Assembly (NCBI RefSeq): GCF_902706285.1
Contig: NZ_CACSKD010000002.1
Location: 310,001 to 374,000, forward strand
DNA length: 64,000 nt
Reading direction: 5' to 3'
From: Rhizobium sp. 18055
GTDB lineage: Bacteria > Pseudomonadota > Alphaproteobacteria > Rhizobiales > Rhizobiaceae
Shown here: positions 55,238 to 64,000 of the stretch, one piece after another
Numbering within the stretch: the first letter of the stretch is position 1
How the letters are laid out: each line of letters opens with the position of its first letter
Position numbers and translations under genes: made by a program
The notes under the pieces: generated by a model
What the model was told of the DNA's origin: nothing
Database searches by the model: none
Seen by the model: the letters and a program-made list of their open reading frames with translations, nothing else

Positions 55238-55669
55238 TTATTTGGCGGCCTTGTCGGGTGCCGGTACGTCCGATGTCGCCTTGCAATCCTTCAGCCAGAC
55301 GTCGTAGATCGGATGCTCCACGGCATTGAGGCCGGGACTGTCGGCAAACATCCAGCCGGTGAAGATGCGGCGGATCTTGCGATCCAGCGTGATCTCGTCG
55401 ACTTCAACGAAGCCGTCGATCTTCTGCACTTCGGTCTGGTCGCGGGAGTAACACGCCTTCGGCGTCACCTGCAGCGCGCCGAACTGGACGGTCTCGTTGA
55501 CATAAACATCGAATGTGGTGATGCGGCCGGTGATCTTGTCGAGGCCGGAAAACACGGCAACGGGGTTGTCGATCCGGGCGGCAAGGACCGTCTGCGGCAG
55601 GAAGGACGAGCCAAGCGCCAGGGCGATCCCGGCGGCACGCAGGACTGGGTTCCGCGTGAAAAGCTTCAT
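55238..55669 (-). CDS. DUF2155 exported protein
   Basis: The 143-residue protein has a signal peptide (KLFTRNPVLRAAGIALALGSS, cleavage near VLAARI). The DUF2155 core follows: AVFSGLDKITGRITTFDVYVNE, PKACYSRDQTEVQKIDGFVEVDE, IFTGWMFADSPGLNAVEHPIYDVWLKDC. Two conserved cysteines may pair in the periplasm. The family is nearly restricted to alphaproteobacteria and often adjoins the NDUFA12 gene, as here. Its function is not known; a cell-envelope role is plausible. The start at 55669 (MKLFTR) is preferred to one five codons upstream. Confidence 0.88.
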   Translation of the reverse strand: MKLFTRNPVLRAAGIALALGSSFLPQTVLAARIDNPVAVFSGLDKITGRITTFDVYVNETVQFGALQVTPKACYSRDQTEVQKIDGFVEVDEITLDRKIRRIFTGWMFADSPGLNAVEHPIYDVWLKDCKATSDVPAPDKAAK

Positions 55670-55771
55670 ATCTTCCGTCTCCACCGCATCTCAAAATCGA
55701 AGGCCGCAGTGTCTGCGGCCATCCTGCGGGTATAGGTCAAATGTGGCTAAAAACGGGGCCGGACGGCCCGA

Positions 55772-56170
55772 TCAGTTGCCCGGTGTCCAGGCGTCGTAGT
55801 CACCGGTAACGCGCGGGCGTTCGCCTGCAACGGCCAGCGAACCCGGCGGACGGTAAGCCTGTGCCGAACCGGTCGGATTGGCACGGTGGGCAATCTGCCA
55901 TTCCTTGGCAACGTAGTCTTCCTTGGATGGCGGAACGTCGGTGCGATAGTGCATCCAGCCGTGCCAGCCGGGCGCGATCGCCGAGGCGTCCGCATAGCCC
56001 TTGTAGATCACCCAACGACGCGGCAGGCCAAACGAGGTGGTGCCGCCTTCATAATAGACGTTGCCCAATTCATCTTCGCCGACGCGCTTGCCGAAACGCC
56101 AGGTCGCAAAACGTGTGCCGATCGTCTGACCGTTCCACCAGGTGAAGATTTGCAGGAGGAGAGTTTTCAT
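55772..56170 (-). CDS. NADH:ubiquinone oxidoreductase subunit NDUFA12 homologue
   Basis: The 132-residue protein matches the NDUFA12 (B17.2) family: MKTLLLQIFTWWNGQTIGTRF, VGEDELGNVYYE, RRWVIYKGYADASAIAPGWHGWMHY. It is one of the few supernumerary complex I subunits already present in alphaproteobacteria. There it binds the peripheral arm of complex I at the membrane. The conserved W-H-x-W-x-H segment is intact. It lies away from the main nuo operon, as usual, next to the DUF2155 gene. Confidence 0.93.
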   Translation of the reverse strand: MKTLLLQIFTWWNGQTIGTRFATWRFGKRVGEDELGNVYYEGGTTSFGLPRRWVIYKGYADASAIAPGWHGWMHYRTDVPPSKEDYVAKEWQIAHRANPTGSAQAYRPPGSLAVAGERPRVTGDYDAWTPGN

Positions 56171-56274
56171 GTCTTTTCCTTGAGCTTGCCGGATGGCGAG
56201 CGGGACCAGAATTTGATCCTTCGCTTATGCCGCCAGCGGAGCGCATTGTCCAGTGATTCCAGAGCCACAGCGGC

Positions 56275-56739
56275 TCATTTCAGTGCCATCTTGAAGCCGA
56301 GATGCGACGGCTCGAAACCAAGCCGCTGATAGAAGCGGTGGGCATCCTTGCGTTTGGCATTGGAGATGAGCTGCACGCGCGGCATTCCACGGCGCCTCGC
56401 CTCGGCAATGCAGAATTCGATCATCTGCGCACCGATGCCCCTGCCGCGCATGTCACCCCGCGTCTGCACCGCCTCGATGATCATGAACGAGGCGCCGCGG
56501 CCGGCCAGCGTGGTGGTGATCGATGTCTGGAAGGTGCCGACCACCTCGCCGGCCAAGTCCGCCACGAAGAGCGTCTGATCGGGCGATGCTGCAATCGTAT
56601 CGAAGGCCCTGAGATAATCTGGCAGCGCGTCGGCAGCGACCGTATCGCCGTGACCGCCGATATCATCGGCAGCGAACATCGCGATCAAGGCGGCAAGATC
56701 GTCCCTGCGGGCTTGGCGGATGATGATCTCGGCCGGCAT
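56275..56739 (-). CDS. GNAT family N-acetyltransferase
   Basis: The 154-residue protein is a compact GNAT domain: IIIRQARRDDLAALIAMF at the start and the acetyl-CoA motif VQTRGDMRGRGIGAQMIEF (R-G-x-G-I-G, about 92-110). KRKDAHRFYQRLGFEPS, the usual C-terminal motif, follows. It starts 10 bases after the stop of another GNAT gene, so the two form a pair behind gatB. The substrate is unknown; proteins of this subgroup often acetylate small amines or protein N-termini. Confidence 0.87.
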   Translation of the reverse strand: MPAEIIIRQARRDDLAALIAMFAADDIGGHGDTVAADALPDYLRAFDTIAASPDQTLFVADLAGEVVGTFQTSITTTLAGRGASFMIIEAVQTRGDMRGRGIGAQMIEFCIAEARRRGMPRVQLISNAKRKDAHRFYQRLGFEPSHLGFKMALK

Positions 56740-56749
56740 GACGATCGCC

Positions 56750-57253
56750 TCAGTAGCTGGTGAGCGGCTTCTCAAGGATCAGCGCCGCAATGCCGGACTG
56801 ACCCGGGCCATTGTTGTCGCTCTTGCCGACATCGGCGAAACCAAGCCTGCGGTAGAAGGTGATCGCCGGCTCGTTGCGCGGCTCGACCTCGAGCCGCATG
56901 ATCTCCGCTGCGGGAAAACAGGTCTCGAGCTCGGCGAAGATATCGCGGCCGATGCCTTGACGCTGCAGCGATGGGCGGACGTAGAGCAGATGCAGCGTGG
57001 CCGTCTTGGTCATTTCGCCGGACATCGCCGCATAGCCGACGCCGCCAATCTCCTTGCCGTCGTCGGCAACGAGGAATTCGGCGTTCTTGTTGGCGAGACG
57101 CGTCTTCAGCGCCGCCTGCGAAAACAGCGTCGCCACCAGTTCCGCAACCTTCGGCGCGCCGAGCAGCGCGTCGTAGGTCGCATGAAAGGTCTCGGTCAGA
57201 AGAGCGCGAACCTTGTCGAGATCGCGCTCGCTGGCGGTGCGGACGAAATACAA
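56750..57253 (-). CDS. GNAT family N-acetyltransferase
   Basis: The 167-residue GNAT protein has YFVRTASERDLDKVRALL at the start, the core LHLLYVRPSLQRQGIGRDIF (about 90-109) and NEPAITFYRRLGFADVG near the end. It is a different subgroup from its downstream neighbour and resembles RimI-like enzymes. The start is a TTG three bases after the gatB stop, which implies translational coupling with gatB. The substrate is not predictable. Confidence 0.85.
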   Translation of the reverse strand: MYFVRTASERDLDKVRALLTETFHATYDALLGAPKVAELVATLFSQAALKTRLANKNAEFLVADDGKEIGGVGYAAMSGEMTKTATLHLLYVRPSLQRQGIGRDIFAELETCFPAAEIMRLEVEPRNEPAITFYRRLGFADVGKSDNNGPGQSGIAALILEKPLTSY

Positions 57254-57256
57254 GGC

Positions 57257-58762
<1,506 letters not shown>

Positions 58763-58908
58763 GGGATGCTCTTTTGAGGCTATTCTTTTCAACTGGTGAG
58801 GTAACGGAAATGGCTTTCCGGTGCAAGGGTTTCGGCGCGTTGGAGGTGCCGGCACGGCCGGCAGCGCCGATTTTTCGGTTGTTAACGGGCGCCTGTTAGC
58901 GTCTGCGG

Positions 58909-59214
58909 ATGCTGGCCAACGATATCATCAAAATCATCGCTCTGCTCATGGCGTGGAACGCATTCGTGTTCGCGATCTATTTCTTCGACAAGCGGGCCGC
59001 GCGCCACGGCCAGTGGCGGATCAGTGAAAAAACGCTCCTGACGCTGGCCTTCGTTGCGGGAAGCCCAGGCGCGGTGGCGGCGCAGCAACTGCTGCGTCAC
59101 AAAACGCAGAAAGAGCCGTTTCGATCGATGCTGGTCGCCATCGCCGTGCTGCATCTGCTGATCGCCGTGGCGCTGATCTGCGCCTGCGCGAGCAGAGCAC
59201 TCGGGCTGATCTAG
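58909..59214 (+). CDS. DUF1294 small membrane protein
   Basis: The 101-residue protein has three hydrophobic helices and the DUF1294 motif [23 protein letters not shown] followed by [27 protein letters not shown]. In the family the K-R-A/x-R..E..L and H-K-T-x-K-x-x-F residues are conserved. The function is unknown; some relatives are fused to cold-shock domains. It converges with a GNAT gene, their stop codons overlapping by four bases. Confidence 0.85.
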   Translation: MLANDIIKIIALLMAWNAFVFAIYFFDKRAARHGQWRISEKTLLTLAFVAGSPGAVAAQQLLRHKTQKEPFRSMLVAIAVLHLLIAVALICACASRALGLI

Positions 59215-59717
59215 AAAGCGCCGTAGGTGTCATCTCCGCCTGATACCACCAACTTCGACAGGCCCACCGATGGCACGTCGCGATCAAGCTTGGGATTATA
59301 GGCGATGGAGAGCCAGTGGATGGCATAGCCGTTCTTCTTGAAGAAGCCGATCGCCTCGTTGTTTTCTGCATGGGTGTGCATCGTCACCTTGTCGAGCCCC
59401 TGCTCGGCCACCTCCTTCTCGATCGATCCGAGTAGGGCGGAGCCGAGACCGTGACCGGTGAAGGACGGATCGATCCAGAAATCGGAAATGGTCTCGTCAA
59501 GATCCTCGCGGGCCGCCCAACCTGCAACGTGACCGTTCCACTCGATCACCGTGATCGTCAACCACCGCGTCTCGGCGAAATTCAGGAAAGCGGCGCGGGC
59601 CGCAGACGCCATCGCATCCGCCTCGCCAATCGGCGCCATCGCCTTCTGCCAGGCACGCAGCCCGATCTCACTCAAGACCTCGGCTTCGCCTTCGTGGGCA
59701 TTTCGAATATTGATCAA
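59211..59717 (-). CDS. GNAT family N-acetyltransferase
   Basis: The 168-residue GNAT protein starts at a TTG with a perfect GGAGG five bases upstream (59717); no ATG fits as well. The core has INIRNAHEGEAEVLSEIGLRAW, the acetyl-CoA loop FTGHGLGSALLGSIEKEV (about 95-112) and NNEAIGFFKKNGYAIHW. It is close to the PhnO/RimI-like group. The substrate is unknown. Confidence 0.85.
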   Translation of the reverse strand: MINIRNAHEGEAEVLSEIGLRAWQKAMAPIGEADAMASAARAAFLNFAETRWLTITVIEWNGHVAGWAAREDLDETISDFWIDPSFTGHGLGSALLGSIEKEVAEQGLDKVTMHTHAENNEAIGFFKKNGYAIHWLSIAYNPKLDRDVPSVGLSKLVVSGGDDTYGAF

Positions 59718-60012
59718 CCATACCTCCGGGACAGGGAGGCAGTAAAACACCGAATCGGCACGTTTTCAAAGCATTCCGTTGCGCAGCGCCCAGCTTATCC
59801 CCCACCGCGCAGGCTGCGGAATGCTTGACGGCCGTGGCGTGGAGCACTATCAAATCCGGATGTTGAACTCGTCATCAGAGACCCGGTAGAGGCCCTGCCC
59901 GCAAGTTTTCTTGCGCGCATGGGCCCGACAAAAACGAAGCCCTGACGTCCACTGCGGGCGCCAGACAGTTTTTGTGCGTCTTCGAACGACGCGAGACCGG
60001 ATCAACATCTCC

Positions 60013-60270
60013 ATGGATATTTCACGCACGGAGCAGCGCGTTCTGCACCTGTTGGCCCAAGGCGGCCGCATCGAAATCAAACGAGACGACAGAAAAAAGA
60101 TCGCAGTCGTCAGCTGCTTTACCCGCGACGGCTGGACCTACCCGGACTTCGACCTCGAACTCTTTCGCAAGCTCAAACGGTTGAGGGCGATCAGGTCGCA
60201 AACCGGCCAGCCATACCGGATCACCGAACGCGGACTGCGACTGGTGCGGTCGCAACCCGACAACCGGTGA
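60013..60270 (+). CDS. YjhX/UPF0386 family protein
   Basis: The 85-residue protein has the complete UPF0386 pattern: MDISRTEQRVLHLLAQGG at the start, CFTRDGWTYPDFDLELFRKLKR in the middle and GQPYRITERGLRLVRSQPDNR at the end. The fold is a winged-helix-like small protein. E. coli YjhX is annotated as the toxin of a pair with YjhQ, a GNAT acetyltransferase. A GNAT gene lies next to it here (59211-59717), although on the opposite strand. Whether this one is toxic is not known. Confidence 0.88.
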   Translation: MDISRTEQRVLHLLAQGGRIEIKRDDRKKIAVVSCFTRDGWTYPDFDLELFRKLKRLRAIRSQTGQPYRITERGLRLVRSQPDNR

Positions 60271-60276
60271 ACAAGG

Positions 60277-60299
60277 ACCGGCGCCCCATGGGCGCCGGT
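60277..60299. terminator. Hairpin between convergent yjhX-like and glycosyltransferase genes
   Basis: ACCGGCGCCC and GGGCGCCGGT form a perfect 10-base-pair stem with a three-base loop in the 37-base convergent gap. Confidence 0.55.
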
Positions 60300-60307
60300 T
60301 CGCTTGG

Positions 60308-61813
60308 TCAGCGTTGCAGCAGGCGGTACTTAGTCAGGGCGATGCCGGTGTCCTTGTAGCCGGAGATGTCAGTTGCGCAACTGTCATCGACCAACAGGTA
60401 GCTGCCTGTCCTTGAATTGATATCGGCAAGACTGACCTTGTGGCGGCGCTCGAGATAGCCGTAAAGCGCCCAATCCTCGGCGCCGGCGCCGCAGACCGTG
60501 ACAATCTCCTCGCATGCATTCGCGGACGTGCAAATGCGGGAGGCGATGGCCGATGCGTTGGCGATGGTGTTTGCGTCAACGCCGGGCCGTCCGACATTCA
60601 CACCGACAAGCACGAGGCTAAGCGCAAGCAAGACGTACAGGCCGGATAAAAGCCGCCGACGGGCCACCCCATCGAGCCCGCGCAGGGCCCGCATGACAGC
60701 AGGTATGCAGGCGACCGCGAACGCCGATGCGAAGTAGGCAAGCGAGGGATTGAAATAGAAGCTGGCGACACGCGGGCTGACGAGCAGCGGCAGCGATGCC
60801 GAAAATCCGACAAGCGCCAAAAAGGTCGCGGCACGCAACCGCAAACGCCTGCGGGCCTCGTCCTTCGCAGCCGCAATTCCCCAACGCCTGTCGCAAAGCA
60901 AAACAACCAGAGTGATGATGGCGGGATAGGCGTTGACGCGCAGGAATGCGCGCACGGCGTCCCAATGGCCGCCCCCAGTTCCGCGTTGACCACTCAGGCT
61001 CGGCAGCAACTGGATCGACAAATAGCGCTGGATCGCATCCCGTGCGCCATCGAATTGCCAGAGCACAACAAAGAAAGCAGCGACGGTTACTGTCATGATC
61101 AACGTATCGAGCACCACGCCTACCAGGGTCGGCCGGCGGAACGCGATCCAATAGATTGCAGGCATGGCGAGCGGAAAGAGCCCCACCGGACCTTTCGTCA
61201 ACAGTGCCAATGCGATCAAAAACCCTGCCGCCGCCATGACGATCAAACGCGACGCCGCTTTGCGAACGCCGGATTGGCCGTAAGACTTGACGATGCAATA
61301 GATGGCAAGGGACGTGAAAACGATCAGGAGGTTTTCGATCATCCCATTGGTGAAGGCCCAGCTGACACGGCCTGCAGCCAGCGCCATGGTCAAAGCCAAG
61401 GGACCGGCAGCGCGGAGCTCCGGATCATCGGCGTGCAGGCTTTGCCATATTTTCAGCAGGATAAAGCCGCTGGCAAGCAGGGTGACGAACGAGAAGCATT
61501 TCTCGACGACGATCGTATCACCGAAGAGACGGAAGGCGATCGATTCCAGCCACATCATCAATGGCGGGTGTTCGGAGAAAACCGAGAACAAGGTCTTGGA
61601 GAATTGCAATTGCCAAGCCGAGCCGGTCCCCTCCGACAGGTTGCGCGCTATGCTGGCATAGATAGCACCGTCGAAGAAAACCGACTGGTGCATCATCTGG
61701 CGCATCACCAGCAGGCAGACCACGATTGCGAGAATGATCCAGAGAGGCTTCGCGACGTCACTGGATGTAGCGTCAGGGAGGGCCGGGCTTGGCCGTGTAC
61801 GCTTCACTTCCAT
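60308..61813 (-). CDS. GT39-like membrane glycosyltransferase (dolichyl-phosphate-mannose/ArnT superfamily)
   Basis: The 501-residue protein has about ten to eleven hydrophobic helices. The first periplasmic loop VFFDGAIYASIARNLSEGTG (about 45-64) contains the acidic residue expected to be catalytic in the PMT/ArnT (GT-C) fold, and EHPPLMMWLESIAFRLFGD follows. The C-terminal 90 residues form a small periplasmic domain. Such enzymes transfer a sugar from a polyprenyl-phosphate donor to lipid or protein. It overlaps the GT2-GtrA gene by 10 bases, whose product would make and flip that donor, so the two form one pathway. Confidence 0.85.
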   Translation of the reverse strand: MEVKRTRPSPALPDATSSDVAKPLWIILAIVVCLLVMRQMMHQSVFFDGAIYASIARNLSEGTGSAWQLQFSKTLFSVFSEHPPLMMWLESIAFRLFGDTIVVEKCFSFVTLLASGFILLKIWQSLHADDPELRAAGPLALTMALAAGRVSWAFTNGMIENLLIVFTSLAIYCIVKSYGQSGVRKAASRLIVMAAAGFLIALALLTKGPVGLFPLAMPAIYWIAFRRPTLVGVVLDTLIMTVTVAAFFVVLWQFDGARDAIQRYLSIQLLPSLSGQRGTGGGHWDAVRAFLRVNAYPAIITLVVLLCDRRWGIAAAKDEARRRLRLRAATFLALVGFSASLPLLVSPRVASFYFNPSLAYFASAFAVACIPAVMRALRGLDGVARRRLLSGLYVLLALSLVLVGVNVGRPGVDANTIANASAIASRICTSANACEEIVTVCGAGAEDWALYGYLERRHKVSLADINSRTGSYLLVDDSCATDISGYKDTGIALTKYRLLQR

Positions 61814-62898
61814 ATGAACCTGCTGGCAATCACGAATTTCCAGACCGTATCAATGGCGATGCCAGCGAGCGTTGCGAGGAAGACCACATGGACAAGTCGT
61901 TCATAGGCGATGGTTGCAGCCGATACGTTGGCAATGATGCCGACGGAGGAGACGAGCAGGAACTTCACATAGCCCCAGAACTTGTTCCAGCCACGCAGTC
62001 GCCGGTCCTGGAAGGTCAGCAGGTTGTTGAGGAGGAAGTTGCTGGTGGCGGCAACCAGCGTCGCCACTGTCTGCGCCGCGATGAAGGGCACGGAGAGCGC
62101 AAGCGCCGTGTAGAGCACCGCCAGATGGATGAAGAGGCCGGACCCACCGACGAACAGGAAGGAAATCAGACTGGCCGGCAGCACGCCGCGGGTCATCTTG
62201 CTCAGCAGGAACGTCACGAATTTCCAGATGACGTAGCTATCGAGCTTCGATTCGCCGCTGAGGCGGGCGCCGAAATCGAAAGGCACCTCTGCGTGCCGCA
62301 ATTCCCTGTGGGAGTAGAGGATGTCGAGCAGCAGCTTGAAACCGGGATCGCCAAGACGCGGCGCCACATTCAGGAAGGTCTCGCGGCGAATGATGAAGAA
62401 ACCCGTCAAGGGATCGACCAACCGGCGACCGAGCACGAAGCTGCTCAGCCAATTGCCGACCTTTGAAAGGGTGTTGCGCAGCGGCGAAAGCGCATCCGCC
62501 TGGCGCTCATCGCCAAGCTTGCGTGCGGCGCTGACAATATGGAAATCGCCCTGCTGCAGGCGATCGACCATTTCCTTGACGACCTCCGGGTCGTGCTGAC
62601 CATCGACATCCATCACGCACAGCAGGTCGCCCTTTGCCGACAACATGCCCTGGATGCTTGATCTTGCCAGGCCACGATCCTGTAGACGGGTGATGATGCG
62701 CACGCGCGGATCGTCAACCACATAGTCGAAAACCTTCTGCGCGGTTCCATCGGCAGAATTGTCATCGACGAAAATGATCTCCCAATCGGCATCGCGAAGC
62801 GCAGCCTTGGTGCGCTCGATGAAAGGGATGACATTTCCGGACTCGTTAAAAGTCGGAGCGATAATCGAGATTCGTCCTGCCGGCACAGCGTGATCCAT
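61804..62898 (-). CDS. Polyprenyl-phosphate glycosyltransferase (GT2) fused to a GtrA domain
   Basis: The 364-residue protein is a fusion. Residues 1-230 are a DPM1-like GT-A domain (SIIAPTFNESGNV, VDDNSADGTAQ, and the metal-binding DxD as MDVDGQHDPEV). Residues 240-364 are a four-helix GtrA domain (SFLFVGGSGLFIHLAVLYTAL...FLLNNLLTFQDRR). The first half should transfer a sugar from a nucleotide donor to polyprenyl phosphate, and GtrA-type domains are thought to flip the product. With the downstream GT39-like enzyme it forms a two-gene lipid or envelope glycosylation unit. Confidence 0.9.
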   Translation of the reverse strand: MDHAVPAGRISIIAPTFNESGNVIPFIERTKAALRDADWEIIFVDDNSADGTAQKVFDYVVDDPRVRIITRLQDRGLARSSIQGMLSAKGDLLCVMDVDGQHDPEVVKEMVDRLQQGDFHIVSAARKLGDERQADALSPLRNTLSKVGNWLSSFVLGRRLVDPLTGFFIIRRETFLNVAPRLGDPGFKLLLDILYSHRELRHAEVPFDFGARLSGESKLDSYVIWKFVTFLLSKMTRGVLPASLISFLFVGGSGLFIHLAVLYTALALSVPFIAAQTVATLVAATSNFLLNNLLTFQDRRLRGWNKFWGYVKFLLVSSVGIIANVSAATIAYERLVHVVFLATLAGIAIDTVWKFVIASRFIWK

Positions 62899-62956
62899 TT
62901 AAAAAACCTGAACGCACCTAACAGGTCGCTAAATCAAAATCCAGCGGCAAGCAAAC

Positions 62957-62997
62957 GCGGACAGTGCCACAAGCAAATTGCACGGGGTACTGTCCGC
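62957..62997. repeat. Inverted repeat between gatA and the glycosyltransferase gene
   Basis: GCGGACAGT (62957-62965) and ACTGTCCGC (62989-62997) are perfect complements with a 23-base loop. It lies 27 bases after gatA ends and 58 bases before the GT2 start. No T-run, so it may be an operator or a weak terminator. Confidence 0.45.
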
Positions 62998-63023
62998 ATA
63001 TCAAGCGGATGACGGTGAGTTTC

Positions 63024-64000
63024 TTACCACCACTTGGCAGGCGTGAACCTGCCGGCTGCCTGTTCGATCACATAGGCCGTCTTGAAGAGGGTTTCCTCTT
63101 CGAACGGCTTGCCGATCAGCTGCAGGCCAAGTGGCAGGCCCTTGTGGTCGAGGCCGGCCGGGACGGCGATGCCGGGCAGGCCTGCCATGTTGACGGTGAC
63201 GGTGAAGATGTCGTTGAGGTACATGTTGACCGGATCGGCGGCCAGATCCTCGTCGGCGATGCCGAACGCAGACGACGGGGTGGCGGGTGTCAGGATGGCA
63301 TCGACGCCGGCGTGGAAGGCGAGGTCGAAGTCGCGCTTGATCAGCGTGCGGACCTTCTGTGCCTGGATGTAATAGGCGTCGTAGTAGCCGGCCGAGAGCA
63401 CGTAGGTGCCGATCATGATACGGCGCTTGACTTCCTTGCCGAAGCCGGCAGCGCGGGTCTTCTCGTACATGTCGGCAATGTCCTTGCCATCGACACGCAG
63501 ACCGTAGCGAACGCCGTCGTAGCGCGCGAGGTTGGACGAGGCTTCGGCGGGTGCGACGATGTAATAAGCCGGCAACGCGTATTTGGTGTGCGGCAGCGAG
63601 ATGTTGACGATCTCGGCGCCGGCGTCCTTCAGCCAGGCGATGCCCTGCTGCCAGAGGGTCTCGATTTCCTCAGGCATGCCATCGACGCGGTATTCGTTCG
63701 GAATGCCGATCTTCATGCCCTTCAGCGACTGGCCGAGCACGGCTTCGTAGTCAGGAACAGGCAGATCGACCGACGTGGTGTCCTTGGCATCGACCGATGC
63801 CATCGAGCGCAGCAGGATCGCGGCATCGCGGACGTCGCGGGCGATCGGGCCGGCCTGGTCGAGCGAGGATGCGAAGGCAACCGTGCCCCAGCGCGAGCAA
63901 CGGCCATAGGTCGGCTTGATGCCGACGGTGCCGGTGAAGGCGGCCGGCTGGCGGATCGAGCCGCCGGTGTCGGTGGCGGTGGCGCCGGCGCAGAGGTGGG
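63024..64000 (-). CDS. gatA: Aspartyl/glutamyl-tRNA amidotransferase subunit A (C-terminal part, runs off the window)
   Basis: The last 324 codons are present. The right-hand edge encodes [20 protein letters not shown], which is the amidase signature with the two catalytic serines; the upstream catalytic Lys lies outside. [33 protein letters not shown] and [11 protein letters not shown] are typical GatA segments. GatA hydrolyses glutamine to supply ammonia to GatB-bound tRNA. The start and any gatC lie beyond base 64000. Confidence 0.95.
   Translation of the reverse strand, partial: HLCAGATATDTGGSIRQPAAFTGTVGIKPTYGRCSRWGTVAFASSLDQAGPIARDVRDAAILLRSMASVDAKDTTSVDLPVPDYEAVLGQSLKGMKIGIPNEYRVDGMPEEIETLWQQGIAWLKDAGAEIVNISLPHTKYALPAYYIVAPAEASSNLARYDGVRYGLRVDGKDIADMYEKTRAAGFGKEVKRRIMIGTYVLSAGYYDAYYIQAQKVRTLIKRDFDLAFHAGVDAILTPATPSSAFGIADEDLAADPVNMYLNDIFTVTVNMAGLPGIAVPAGLDHKGLPLGLQLIGKPFEEETLFKTAYVIEQAAGRFTPAKWW

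Overview
The window reads as a chromosomal segment of an alphaproteobacterium of the order Hyphomicrobiales, most likely Rhizobiaceae. The evidence is gene content: a PopZ polar organiser, a short second FtsZ without the usual C-terminal tail, NDUFA12 and DUF2155 accessory proteins, a B12-dependent ribonucleotide reductase NrdJ, an orfA-pit phosphate transport pair, a BA14K protein, and gatA/gatB with dsbA-aroQ-accB-accC-aat close by. Base composition is uniformly GC-rich. I see no transposase, integrase, phage structural gene or CRISPR array. No taxonomic search was run, so the placement is inference.

Layout. 1-5.5 kb: FadL-type porin (partial), valS, popZ and pcm, all on the minus strand. 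5.5-12.7 kb: small membrane proteins, tRNA-Cys, BA14K, orfA-pit, tRNA-Asn, two lipoproteins, an MFS exporter and an RBBP9-type hydrolase. 12.9-21 kb: a block resembling the photo-oxidative stress (RpoE/ChrR) regulon of Rhodobacter: photolyase, COG2907 flavoprotein, DUF1365, cyclopropane-fatty-acid synthase, COG2211 symporter, short-chain dehydrogenase and a ChrR-like cupin protein. 21-31 kb: cysK-alaX-sseA-GNAT, alanine dehydrogenase with a divergent Lrp regulator, a DMT permease, PilZ, periplasmic CpdB, and a LysR/azoreductase pair. 32-41 kb: diguanylate cyclase, HlyU, ilvA, VanZ, tRNA-Leu, wrbA, a MoCF protein, tandem UspA and gpt. 41-48.4 kb: nrdJ behind NrdR-type boxes, then a cluster of very small stress-type genes with EcfG-like promoters and one decayed gene, then ftsZ2. 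48.6-64 kb: housekeeping (panE-like, aminotransferase, dsbA-aroQ-accBC-aat, gatB, gatA), with acetyltransferases, a YjhX-like protein and a two-gene glycosyltransferase unit between gatB and gatA.

The most interesting signal is the 12.9-21 kb island and its promoter motif. TGATCY-N16-CGTA occurs just upstream of the photolyase operon and of the chrR-like gene. It occurs a third time, 26 kb away, in front of an uncharacterised 66-residue membrane protein. The ChrR-like protein has lost the two cysteines of the zinc anti-sigma motif (Lys and His in their place) and has no sigma factor gene beside it in this window. A second theme is general stress: perfect GGAAC-N16/17-CGTT (EcfG-type) sites stand before the BA14K gene and a 58-residue protein, with a near-match before a BON-domain protein.

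Three tRNAs were found by folding the cloverleaf by eye. Start codons were chosen from Shine-Dalgarno spacing and family length. Functions rest on recognised motifs and family resemblance recalled from knowledge, not on database searches.
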